Origin: Diadema setosum
Taxonomy: Eukaryota; Echinodermata; Echinoidea; Diadematoida; Diadematidae
DNA: 64,000 bases
NCBI GenBank assembly: GCA_033980235.1
Contig: CM067072.1
Location: 32,401,759 to 32,465,758 of the forward strand
Direction of reading: 5' to 3'
Below the pieces are notes generated by a model that ran no database searches, was not told where the DNA came from, and saw only the letters and a list, made by a program, of their open reading frames with translations. Numbering within the stretch: position 1 is the first letter of the stretch; the number at the start of each line of letters is the position of its first letter. Below, piece by piece: positions 52,016-62,850 of this stretch. The position numbers were made by a program, and so were the translations under genes.

Positions 52016-55000
52016 GAGTGAGATTTGAGACCACCGTTCCAGCATGCAGCATGCGGCATTCGGCATTCCAAAGATTTGAAAAATAGAATTTGATAGAAAC
52101 ATCAGATTTCAACAAATGTGATGTCATATGAAAAAGAATAAAATTTTCTACAAGTTGATACCATTTTTGTTGATTATTGTGATAGCTGGATTGATATTTT
52201 AAGGAAAATACCCACATTTTTGATATTTTTCTGAAAAAAAAATGAAAATCATGAAAATGCTTGATTCAGCATAAATCAGAGAAAGACTCAAGGATTATCT
52301 TGAAACGTTTCAATAATTTTGTTTAACATATAATTAATATTTGGAGAAAATTAGGGGTTAGTACCATTTTTCGGTTCAGGAGTTATAACGTCTCAAACTT
52401 GAAAACTCACAGTGTAAAAATGGCCACTTTAGTTGTGACAAGTCCTTGTTGGTCGTAAAAAGAATCTGCGCGCGCGAAGACTTCTACACGCACATCTGGA
52501 ACTGGCACTTGTAGCAGTGCCAGTGGTGCGTGTAGTAGTCTTAGCAAACGCAGACTTTTTCTTTGGCAAACAAGGGTTTGTGTCTGCAAACTAACTTTTC
52601 ATACCAAGTGGTAGCTCAGATAACGCTGATCGCTATCATTTCAGAATAGATTGTCTTGAAGCAGATGAGATGAAGCACAAATTATTTCTCAAATAGAGGT
52701 ACTAGCTTGAAACTTGGCACAAATCTTGTTATAGATAGTTTAAGACAGAATTTAGATCAATCACTCGAAAAAAAAAATCAAGATGACAGCCATCAAAGTT
52801 GACATAGTGTATTGCGCCAAATTAGATGTATTATTTCGATTTTGATACAATTTTGTTTGTTGTGCTATCTATTTATATGTTTCATATATTTTGAACACTG
52901 TAATGCTATTTTAAACCGTCTTAGGTCTTTATGGAAACATTTTTAAAACCAGTGATATTCTACTGTGAAAAAGAAAAAAATCGAGTGGAAGTTTTCACTT
53001 TTAAAGGAGTGAATAACAGAAAACAGTGAATTTAGAGTGAAATTGGAGTGAATTTTGAGTGAAAAATGTTCATTTTCACTCATTTTGGAGTGACCATAAG
53101 GATCACTCGTCACTCTTCGAGTGATCCTGGATGAGGTCACTCTAAAATGAATGAAATTGAACATTTTCACCCTCGAGTGATCCTGATATCTAATAGGAAA
53201 AGCATCTACCAATGGCATAAGCTCAGATCAATGTGACACACACTATAAGCCACATGAAATCAGCCTAAAAACAGTGTAAGAAAAATCTAATAACAGTAAA
53301 TACAGTTTCAGCATGCTTATTTGTAAGAGTGAATATACAGCATGAATAATCAATTTGGACAGTTTTATTCGAACAATATACTGAAAAGTAATTTCGCACA
53401 ACACATTTAAGAGCAAATTTGAGAAATTGCCGCCACGTCGGATTTTTCGGCGGGGGGGGGGGGTTCTCGGATCAGAAGGGCTTTCAAGGACATCTAAGGA
53501 TGAGACATTATTACACATATACCATCATCATTCACGTTTCTACGACAGCAGAGTATAACATACAAGTAAAAAAGCATATCTTTGATACAAAAGCATTTAA
53601 AAAAAAATCAAAGATCGGGCGTTACCCAAACACTGAATGAGCTCCACCCCCCCCCCCCCAAAAAAAAAAAAAGAAAGACCCTCAGTATGGTTTACACTGG
53701 TACAATATCGTTCGGATGTATAGGAACATAATCAGACAGCAATATAAGATTTTAGAAGATTTAAGAAGTATATCAATTTATAACTTGAGATTTAACTTTG
53801 ACGCAACACACTAAAGGTATTGTTTACCATTGGGAGAGATATCACATTCGATTTATATGTGCAGGTTAGTTGTATCACAAAACATTCTACCATGTAAAAA
53901 TTATAATAAAGCCTAAAACGGAGATATCACCATTTCTTTTCAAGAAACTACAACCATGATAACTGTTGACAGCTTTTAATAGTATAAAAAAAAGCATTCT
54001 TATCAGATCTATTTAGTACTGAATCTGACAATATTTAGCATTGATTATACAGATTTAAGTTTGTACATTAGTTGTTCTAACCCTAACTCACAGTTTAGAA
54101 CTAGTTTGAGGAATTGACTAAAGCTGGGTTTTTGTTTTACGTGCACTAATGGTAAATAATGCCTTGAACGACAACCTCGATTAATTACCGCCATCTTGAA
54201 TTTTGTGTGGATACAATTTTTGTCGCTAAATATGACACATTGGCAAAGATTTGTGCCATATTCCAAGATCCTATCTCTTTTTGGAAAATACTTTCTGTTC
54301 AATCTTATCTGCCTCAGAACAATCTCCTATGAAATGCTACAGTAATAGCGACCAGTATCACCTACCACTTGGCATGAAAAGTTAGTTTGCAGGCACTTGC
54401 AAGTCGCTAGACCATGACAGTATACATGTGACCATGTAAACACATTGTATGCAAAATCTTTAATGCATAAATAATTTATAATTTTTCAAGTTTTAGATGT
54501 TACCTTGTCAACAGTGTATGATATTGCCTGTAATTCCATACATAAGAATTACGTCTCAATCTCAGTAAATCTCAATCTCAATCGCAGGTTTCAAAGTATC
54601 AACATTCAAAGTAATTCTTCAGTTCTTCTTTGATAAATACTAAAATCATGAATTTTTACATTTCTTCCTTTTTTTTAAACATTATAAAAATATTGATATC
54701 GTACCCCCCCCCCCCCCACCAAAAAAGAGAAGCAAACAACTCCCACTCATTTATCATAATACACAGCTAAAGTGGTATCAACTTTTAGGAAGTTTTACTC
54801 TCCTTCGTATTATATCAAATTTGTTGCAATCCAGTGTCTCTATCAAATCTTATATTTGAAATGTTAAATTCAATAAAAATGGCTGCCGTATTGGACTGCA
54901 TCTGTACTTTAATGTTGGAGGTTTTTGCAACAAATCTACTGAGGTGTACTTACGGAACATTGCGTAGTATGTGTAGTATTATGTATGGTCTTGTTTATAG

Positions 55001-56080
55001 AGAGAGTGGAAGTCGAAAAGTAAACACGATCTTGGATTTGACCTTCTGTGACTTCTTTGGGAACAGATGCGTGTAAATACATGATATTATGTAAAATGGG
55101 ATTTCAAGTTTGAGACATTATAACTCTTGAACCAAATACAATACTGACCTCTAATTTTCTCCAATTATTGATTATATGGGAAAGATGTTAATTTCTACAT
55201 GGTTTTCATAAACATTTTTAAATTAGATTTTTTTTTACTTTTTTTTTACTTCTTACTTTTGAGTGATTGATCCAAATTTTGTTTTAAACTTTCTATAGCA
55301 AGGTTGTTTCAAGCTTCTACCTCTATTTGATAGATTTTTTTTTTGCTTCATCTCATCTGCTTCAGAACAATCTACTTTGAAATAATAGCGATCAGCGTCA
55401 CGTGAGCTACCATTGGTATGAAAAATTAGTTTGCCAAAGAGTCTGCGTTTGCCAAGACTACTACACGCACCACTGGCACTGCTAAAAGTGCCAGTTCCAG
55501 GCGCGCGCAGACCCTTTTTGCGACCAACAAGGTTTGTCGCAGCTAAAGTGGAGTTTTTTTTTTTTTTTTTTTTTACATAAGGAGTTTTCATGTTTGAGAC
55601 ATTATAACTCCTGAACCGAAAATGGTACTGATCCCTAATTTTCTCCAACTATTAATTATATGTCAAACAAAATTCTTGACACGTTTCAAGATAATCCTTG
55701 AGTCTTTCTCTGATTTATGCTGAATAAAGCATTTTCATAATTTTTACTTTTTCAGAAAAATATCAAAAAATTTGGGTATTTTCCTTAAAATATCGATCCA
55801 GTTATCACAATAATCAACAAAAATGGTATCAACTTGTAGAAAAATGTTATTTTCTTTCATATGACATCACATTTGTTGAAATCTGATGTTTTACCAAATT
55901 ATATCTTTCAAATAACAAATTCAGTAAAAATGGCGGCCATCTTGGACGCCATCTTGGATTTGGAGGCTTTCGCAACAATTTTTTTGAGGCAGACCATCGG
56001 AATGTTGTTTGTCACAATAAAAACTTGAAAATAAACATGGTCTACTTAGTTTGTAAAGAGAGTGGAACTCACTCGTTAAG
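52016..56080. repeat. Large inverted-repeat complex, arms about 600 bp
   Basis: The left arm (about 52,090-52,680) and right arm (about 55,345-55,900) are complementary over most of their length: GCTGATCGCTATCATTTCAG against CTGAAATAATAGCGATCAGC-like sequence, CCAGTGGTGCGTGTAGTAGTC against GACTACTACACGCACCACTGG, TTCGGTTCAGGAGTTATAA against TTATAACTCCTGAACCGAA. Direct partial copies of the right arm lie at 54,300-54,410 and 54,765-55,180. The 2.6-kb centre has G/C runs (53,450-53,462, 53,648-53,659, 54,705-54,718) and no transposase or gene. GCCATCTTGGA (YY1-like) recurs near 55,938 and 55,949. Confidence 0.85.
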
Positions 56081-56099
56081 TAAGCGAGTTTTGGGGGTT

Positions 56100-56530
56100 T
56101 GGCCCCCGGTTATTTTGCCATTCTCCTGATGTTGCTGCCAGTAATTGCCAGCAGTTGCGCCCGGTGCCCCCCCCCCCCCCCTTAATTTCCAAAGCGAAAA
56201 AAATTTAGCTACAAACGACAGTCTGGGGACTGTAAAATGTTAAAATTTTCACACCGTCATTCCATAATCCATGTTAGGAAAACTTACAATGTTGCTCAGT
56301 GACTGAGCTGTGGAATGTATCACATGATTCCGTTATGTATTGTAGTCCCCATTGTTTGCAGACTGACAACGCACGCACACACGCACACACACACTCGTAC
56401 ACACGCACGCACGCACAAGCATACACACGCACGCACGCACAAGCATACACACCCTCAAAATGATTTTTCCACGAGGTGCCCCCCCCCCCCAATGTCTTGA
56501 CCCACGGTACGCCAGAGCTGTTAGTCATAA
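56100..56530. repeat. Uninterrupted copy of the 47.4-kb repeat, then CA/CG microsatellite
   Basis: Bases 56,119-56,245 match 47,400-47,580 plus 47,727-47,778 without the MITE. Bases 56,370-56,455 are ACGC/ACAC/AAGCATAC simple repeats, and 56,479-56,490 is a C-run. The ORFs through the microsatellite are not genes. Confidence 0.8.
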
Positions 56531-57589
56531 CTCTAAGTGAAACGACTCTGTGTTCAGAGATAATGGGAATAGCTTAACGATATATGTCTCCACTTGTTCT
56601 ATGTGTGCATCATTTCTATGCAATTATAACACTGCGAGGTGAAAGGCGATAACAAGCAATGGCAAAATAAAAGGAAGTGAATGGAGTAGTGACGCATTTC
56701 ATTTTCATAATAATGCATTGTGTATTCTCGCACTAGGATAACGACAAATGTAATCAGCAAGCACAATGAAAAACGAGCTACATTCTTTATTTAGAGCATG
56801 AATTCATCATGTTTACTAGAATATAATATAAAAGTAATTACCAAATACACAAACGAGGCAACAAAACATGGCAGTGTAGCTATAAAAATACACCAGTTAT
56901 GTTTACGGGTTTTTTTCGTTAAAAAATGTGTCAGGATCCACACCATTGCCCCTGATTCCAGTAAAAAAAAAAAAAGAAATAATCATAATCATAAAATGTA
57001 AGGAGTTTTTCCATATTTATTAGTTCAGCTTACCAGATTTTGTTCAGTTTCAAATTTCTGCAATGTTAATGCAACTGCCCTGCTTTGGTTGCTAAAATCT
57101 TTCCTGTGTTTATCAGTTCGACGATACTGTTTCTGTTTTCTTTTAATTTCGTTAAATGGTGTCCTTGTGCTGCCCTGGACCTGAAAATTGCATAATTCGT
57201 TAGATTAATCAAACCGTTTACATACTTCGATATATTTGAGGACTCAACAATTCACAGAATACATCTCAGGGTATGTAATATTCCCAAATGCGAGAAATTT
57301 CGAGGTTTTTTTCGGCAAAAGGATAGAGATTGCCTGTGGCGAAACCGAACTGCATTAAGAAAATAATTATCTTCCATTTGAACTACACTATAAAACAATG
57401 TTTATTGGAATTCTCCTGTATCAGAGTGGAGCTCCTCAGTTTAATGAAATGATCTTTTATATCTTTACCAGTATAATCAGAAGTACTATGATAATCATTG
57501 ATGCGCAAAACATATGAGGGACGTAAATCCTCCACCGTAACCTCATAATGCATATTCCTATTCTTGTAGGTGTTACTAATGATTATTGT
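56531..57589. other. Intron DNA, no feature recognised
   Basis: AT-rich, with an A-run at 56,961-56,973. No ORF above noise, no repeat family match noticed within the window. Confidence 0.5.
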
Positions 57590-57775
57590 ATGTTAATTTC
57601 TGCTCCGAAATCCTCAATGGTATAGTTACAGATTTTGTCCACTTTTATGGTATCAGGTTTACATCGTTTTAAAGCTTATAGTCTACACTTTTAGAATCTG
57701 CCTCTAACTAAAATTCCATGTCTGGCGACTTTTTGTTGGTTTCGTGGCGCAGGGTAACCTATGGGACATTACAGA
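57590..57775 (+). repeat. R1 repeat 3' fragment
   Basis: Contains ATCGTTTTAAAGCTTATAGTC, CTAACTAAAATTCCATGTCTGG, CGACTTTTTGTTGG and GGCGCAGGGTAACC, matching 2.17-2.29 kb and the complement of 22.88-22.97 kb. Confidence 0.7.
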
Positions 57776-58639
57776 GAAAACGTAACTGCTCGGTCACTAA
57801 CGTCACAATGTCTACACTATCACCCAGCCAACAACCCCATGTGAGGCCCACGTGGGCAAACATGGGTAAGCCGGGATGGAGTTTATGTGAGTGTGTGTGC
57901 TGTGCGATTGTGAGTGTGTGCTTGTATGTGTGTGTATACAGGGTCTATACAGTTGTATGCTACTTAAAGCAGAAATTTATAGAGAATCTAGAAATATGAC
58001 AAGTTTGATATCTACGGAAAGCTAAGAAGCTAGTTAACAAAACTGGATATCTTTTAGACAATGTAACTTTACCCCCAAAATGTTTTTGAGATTGAAAAAA
58101 CGCCCAATTTCCATGACCACGTATCTCCGTTCGCTACAAGAAACATCGGATTTGAACGACGTCACCTAATGTGTATGAGCTGATTTGCCGTTCGGCTATT
58201 ATGAGACCCGCTCTGGCAAAACCCAAAACTTCTCCTCAAATGTGATTTCGCGCTACAGCCCGAAAAAGGTCAAAAAATGACCTACCTCAGGGACCAAATT
58301 GACATTTTGGTATCACGTTGTAGGGGAAATTTTCTAATTTCTGATTGATATCAACAACATTTCGAAATACAACCTACAAAATGTGGAATTTTGAAGAGAA
58401 AAGTTGGATGTCAATCTCAAATGTTGTCCAAAATCTTACGTCTAAAGACCAAATCGCCTTCGCTTACGGCGAACATAACTGTTCTTTTGGCGATTGTGTC
58501 TTAGATATTCTGCGTTAAACCCTGACACATTTGGTACCTACAGAAAGCTCTACCTCTACTTATTCCAAATATGGTCATGACATGATGTCATGCTACTCAC
58601 TTTCATTCATAAATTCGTCTGAAACATACGTAAGTTTAT
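57776..58639. other. Intron DNA with short similarity to 8.28 kb
   Basis: GGTCACTAACGTCACAATGT at 57,790 resembles GGTCACTGACGTCACAATGT at 8,284. TG-rich tract 57,890-57,940. No gene. The similarity suggests that this DNA, and perhaps the candidate exon downstream, belongs to a dispersed element. Confidence 0.4.
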
Positions 58640-58954
58640 GCAAATCGTCTCCCAGACTCGTAAACAGCCTTGTTGCTTACCAAGACACGTGATCGAAATA
58701 CGTGTTCACGATTGGTCAACTGCGCCGAGGACCCCCTCGTTTACAAGCAACCTACGTGTTATACTATGGGGATCGCTGCAGCAGCGGTGCATGCTTGCAT
58801 GCAACACGTGTATCGTGACTGCTGCTCAGCACGGAAATGTTGCATTTTCCCGCTTTGTTAGACTTTTTTTTTTTTGCAAATTGAGGTAGAAATTAGAATT
58901 TAAACCAGCACACAAGATAAAAAGAAGGTCAAATTTATCTAACAAAACTTCATC
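58640..58954 (+). promoter_or_regulatory. Candidate internal promoter
   Basis: A stretch richer in CpG than the rest of intron 9, directly upstream of a signal-peptide ORF. It contains CACGTG-type E-boxes (GACACGTGATC near 58,684; CAACACGTGTA near 58,803), an inverted CCAAT (ATTGG, near 58,712) and an ATGCAAAT-like octamer near 58,636. Promoter activity is an inference from composition and position only. Confidence 0.3.
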
Positions 58955-59080
58955 ATGCCATTTCGAAGAAGAATCAAGCTGAAATCACGGCATCAAGGAA
59001 TACCTCGTTCACTGCCGATTCTGCTGGTACTGTTGTGCGTACACCTGATCACGGCAATCGCGAATCTTGAGCTGATTACG
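58955..59080 (+). CDS. Possible alternative first exon: signal peptide
   Basis: ATG 58,955 opens 42 codons: MPFRRRIKLKSRHQGIPRSL, then PILLVLLCVHLITAIA and NLELIT, followed by donor GTAGGT at 59,081. A basic n-region, a 15-residue hydrophobic core and AIA before the cut site make a strong signal or anchor sequence. The GTAGGT donor is phase 0 and would not join exon 10 (phase 1) in frame; a weak donor four bases later (GTTTTG) would. The 3' half is duplicated at 59,281-59,330 without the ATG. It could be an alternative start, an unrelated nested gene or a repeat. Confidence 0.3.
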
Positions 59081-59375
59081 GTAGGTTTTGTGCTTTTAAA
59101 ACGTCGTATTTCAGTAAATTTATGGGTGTAAAAATAATGTCCAATCAATTACAGCTCTTTCACTTAGTTATCATCCTTCATGAGTATGTAAGATTACCTC
59201 AGCTATACGCAATTCCCCCACAATGATCGATTTGTTGTGTCAATAATAACAGCAAAGTGTGGATGTATGATTAAGGAACAGCTGATCACGGCAATCGTGA
59301 ATCTTGAGCTGACGATAGGTTTTGTGCTTTTAAAACTTTGTTTTCCCGTAAATTTATGGGTGTAAAATATGATTC
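59047..59375. repeat. Local tandem duplication, spacing 234 bp
   Basis: Bases 59,045-59,142 and 59,279-59,376 share CTGATCACGGCAATCG(C/T)GAA, TCTTGAGCTGA, TAGGTTTTGTGCTTTTAAAA and GTAAATTTATGGGTGTAAAA. The second copy carries the same donor-like TAGGTTTTG but not the exon start. Confidence 0.9.
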
Positions 59376-59376
59376 C

Positions 59377-60000
59377 AATGAACACAAACAGACAAACAAT
59401 TTCACGACGTGAATATATAGTTTTGGGGGACAATTTATTCTAGATTAACAACAAATTACACACCAATTTCCTGAAAAGTGCCACAGTTTGCCTATAGATA
59501 TGTTCCCACTGGGTTGCATACACACGTGGTGACATCACAGACTTGGCACTTTTCGTAGCCGCATCGAACTTCTTCCAGTGATTAGATTTGATAAAGATAA
59601 AGCTTCTTATTTTCAAAGCAGAGACAAGTTTATTGCATGATTTGTGTCAGAAATTAATCAAAATAACATTAAATGATGGAAAACAGTCAATTTATATGAT
59701 ATTATTTCCTATAAATTTCTTCTTTAAACCCTTATCATTAATCAAACATGAAAATTTGATACCAGTTAATCCTTGTTATGGGACTTATGGTTTCTATACC
59801 CACACGGTCCCATAGGGGCCCCACATAGGACCTAAAGGGCACATATTCATGCCCATTTATGAACATACAATTGAGAAATCTAAAATTTGAAAACTAGTGG
59901 AAATAGATAAAAGGAAATAAAAATCTTGAGTAATTAACATGCTGGCTTCAAACTTTCTGTGTTGAAAATTGTACTTACATTACTGTTTGGTTATTCACAA
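59377..60000. other. Intron DNA, nothing recognised
   Basis: AT-rich with no repeat family match noticed. A short local palindrome GGTCCCATAGGGGCC lies near 59,805. The 75-aa plus ORF (59,588-59,815) has no motif. Confidence 0.5.
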
Positions 60001-60013
60001 TATGAAATTGTGT

Positions 60014-60485
60014 TATGACGTTAGTGAAGACGCAGCTCACTCTCGGGTATTTGGTGTATGCAATTCAAAATCACCAAGCAAATAGCTTCGCCTCGTGCAA
60101 GCTTCAAAACGTTTTTTTTATATATATATATTTTTTTTCCCTTCCACAGGGTGTTTTATTTATATACATATTCAGAAATTGACATTTACAAATAATTTTT
60201 CAATACAAAACAGAATGAGAATTAAATAACAATTCAATCATCGACAAAAAGTGACCTACTGCACTTATACATATAATAACAGAATTTTTGTAACTATCTT
60301 AACAACATTTAATTTATATTAGTCTTTTTTCATTGGCAGAAGCAACCCCCAAAACACTTGGTACTATATGATTTTGATTAAATGCTCAAAAACACTATAG
60401 ATAAAGCCCATAAGTTTCAAAACGTAATGATACTTTCGAGTGCGCTGCATCCCCTTGACGCACTCTCACCTGTGTATCATATGTA
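60014..60485. mobile_element. Second copy of the 8.8-kb MITE, split by a LINE-tail insertion
   Basis: The ends match 8,792-8,964 (GACGTTAGTGAAGACGCAGC, CTCACTCTCGGGTATTT; CGCACTCTCACCTGTGTAT). About 300 bp (60,110-60,415) interrupts it, starting with a T/TA tract and a TTTTATTTATATACATATTC block like a LINE 3' tail in antisense. Confidence 0.7.
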
Positions 60486-61319
60486 TAGTAAAACACTCCA
60501 TGCCACTCCACACTGTCATTCACAAACCTCAACACTAGAAAATAATAAAAATCTGGTTATTCTGCGAAGAAAATAATAATGATGTTTAAGGGGCCCATGC
60601 AACGCAAACACGTGTTGACACGCGGCAATTCATAACACCGGGATCATCACGCACGTGAAAAAAAAAAAAAAAGCACACACGAACATTTCCCATTTATTTC
60701 ACACTCAACCCCGGCCGCCATTCATCCAAAGGGCACATATCATGAATATTCATGCATATTTAAGGTCACTCGAAACCCCCCCCCCCCCCCCCAAAAAAAA
60801 AAAAAAAAAAAAAAAAAATCCCCGAAGCCAAAACCCCACCGATGGCACTACTTCTAAAGCACCAACTTGGCTCAGGACCGGAACGCACCTTCCTCTAACA
60901 GAGCACAACGCAGAAGAGTCATAGGGTACAGCCCACGAATCATACAGCCCATGAGTTCGACATTAGACCCTTTTGGCCCTTGTTCGCTTAGCGTCGGACT
61001 TATGAGACTTATTTGCCTATTGTGAAATTTATGAACTTGTAACTCGTGAGCTGTATGTCTCTTGGACTGTATGGGTGTCGAACGCGTAACGGGCACCTCA
61101 GCAACCCACATATGTCGCCTCCACACTACTGCATGTAATACTTATGAAAAGACACTGCGTGGAAACATGCAAGCAAAAAAAAAAAAAAAAAACATTAATG
61201 GGCCTGTAATTTTGAATATACATTCTTTCCTTCCTTCTCGATTAATGTAACTATATTTTTGAGATGTGGAAAATTCCCCCTGGCAGAGGCCTCAATCAAT
61301 GGCTCTACTAAGGTATTCC
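60486..61319. repeat. Homopolymer-rich DNA and compact GAGTCATACAGCCC repeat
   Basis: Bases 60,776-60,792 are a C-run followed by A-runs to 60,817. Bases 60,925-61,085 hold CAGCCCACGAATCATACAGC, CCCATGAGTTCGACATTAG, then complementary CTCGTGAGCTGTATGTCTC and GACTGTATGGGTGTCGAAC: a compact relative of the 37-40-kb element. A-run at 61,175-61,192. No gene. Confidence 0.6.
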
Positions 61320-62240
61320 TCAAAACCAGCCAAAATGTATTATAAATCTCCCAACGGAGCCATCATTTCCAGGAGACGTATAAGATTTCATCTCCTTTAA
61401 AACTTCATAATATTCTTTTCTGGTTACCTTACCTTTAGAGGTATTCAGGGCAGCGCAGTTTGTAACGTGCCTGGTAAACGTCGTCTCTCGCGATGTATCG
61501 CTTGAATTTGACGAGAAGGGCGTTGGGGCCATCTGAGTCCTCAGACTACCTGTCCTCAAGACCAGGGGAGAGGGAAAGATTTCGTTATGCCCCCTCACTA
61601 TTACTCTCGTGCACGCACTCACATATTAATGACAAGGGATGGGGTATGGGAGGGGGAAAATTAGGAAGTGTTGCCGACAATGGGACAGGTCGATGTCACT
61701 GAGGCTACGAGTTTAATACAAGGCGTCTCTTTTGCGATCCGCGACAATTGCGTCCGTATCCTTGTTTGGGGTTTCTGGAAGCCCACTTATTCTGAAATAG
61801 TTGCGTCGACTGTACCATTCATGTTCCTTGAGATCTCCAGCAACTTTTGACAATTTCGTGTTCAAGACTGCCTATGGTCCATTTAAGGGCATGAATTGGT
61901 GTCAGTTTGAGGTCATGATCGAGTGACTTGTAGACTCGTTGGTTGACAGAATCCGTGATTGCTTAAATGACAGTTTTTGTTATGATCTGTAACAGTCTAC
62001 CACAGCAGGGGCGTTTGATATTTGATAATGGGCTCTAGTGCCCTTGAATTCGTCCATTGTAAGTTGAGTGACAGACGCTTGATTGACCAGCCGAACTGGG
62101 CATACCTTTGCCACTTCGTGTGGGGAGAGCTTGCCCATGGTCAGGCGCCAGGACAACTTTTCTGTTCAGAAAATTGACGCGGACGAAGATATTCTCAAAG
62201 GATCTTGCTGTACACTTCAATTTAAACGTGAATGGAACCA
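61320..62240 (-). pseudogene. L1/Tx1-like ORF1 fragment
   Basis: The minus strand reads LEHEIVKSCWRS-like coiled-coil sequence near 61,840-61,870, YSRRNYFRISGLPETPNKDT (61,775-61,825), then ALLVKFKRYIARDDVYQARY (61,450-61,530) ending CPEYL-stop at about 61,438. RRNxxRISGLPE and LVKFKRYxARDxVYxAR are L1 ORF1p RRM hallmarks. The part before 61,870 is broken. No RT is attached nearby except a possible KSYTSPGNDG entry block at 61,355-61,385. Confidence 0.7.
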
Positions 62241-62703
62241 CGTTATTTATCCTTGTTGCGTCAGTGTAAACTTCTTCAAATGAATTTGCCCTACTTTACT
62301 GCATGAAGTTCCAATTGACTGTAATTTGATGCACTTCAGATGCACTGAATTAATGTACTTTTCATTTGCGCGCTGCTGGTTGGGCGACCAACAGTTATAA
62401 TAATACTCTCCGCTGTCAGTCGTAATGACAATCTGTCTGGTACTAAAGATCTCGAAAAGTATCGAGAAATGCAATTAGAATTGAACTCACAATCTTAGAA
62501 AACTTTTTGAAGATTTTAAACAAGAGTAATATCAGCATTAGAAAAGAATAGACGTATCAAGGTACTAGTAAACGGACCAATTGTTGGCATGACGAGCATA
62601 TCATGCTATAGAAGTTGGCGCACTGTAAATCGTCTTGGATAGCTTAACCATTTACAATACAGTACAAATCAATGTTTACCAATACGTTTTTCTTGGTTTC
62701 CAG
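62241..62703. other. End of intron 9, nothing recognised
   Basis: AT-rich DNA leading to the acceptor TTTTTCTTGGTTTCCAG at 62,703. No repeat recognised. Confidence 0.6.
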
Positions 62704-62850
62704 ATTGTGGCAACAATTACTGGGGGAAAAGTTGCACATCGGTCTGCGAATCCTATAACAATCAAAACTGCAACAATCGCCTCTTGTCCGTTCCTGACCC
62801 TGTGGGCATGTCTTGCCAGGCCGGATTCCACGGCGACAGATGTAAAACAG
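62704..62850 (+). CDS. tie1/2-like: Tie-like receptor exon 10: EGF2-type repeat with six cysteines
   Basis: 147 bp, phase 1-1, 49 residues, acceptor TTCCAG/AT, donor G/GTTGGG. Aligns with exon 5: GNNYWGKSC, CESYNNQNC, SVPDPVGMSCQAGFHGDRC against SGYVGKNC, LPDPYGCSCASGWSGLDC. The PDP core of the Tie EGF2 signature is kept. Cysteines 5 and 6 of the eight in exon 5 are replaced (Ser and Met), the other six are kept. It follows exon 9 in phase across a 19.5-kb intron. The gene continues past the window; an EGF3-type exon is expected next. Confidence 0.88.

Larger units (their letters stand above)
43244..62703 (+). other. Intron 9 (19.5 kb), repeat-filled
   Basis: From GTGAGT to TTTCCAG. Contents, listed separately: R1 copy with a nested TIR element, G/C-run elements, TCGCAAA sub-repeat region, a split repeat with a MITE, LINE E in antisense, a 4-kb inverted-repeat complex, another R1 fragment, a possible alternative first exon at 58.95 kb, a split MITE, and an L1-type ORF1 fragment. 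No further Ig or EGF exon was found in this interval on the plus strand. Confidence 0.7.

Noticed and set aside
54834..55076. 80-aa plus ORF in the inverted-repeat complex
   Set aside because: The same DNA is repeated at 55.83-56.05 kb, where the frame is not kept.
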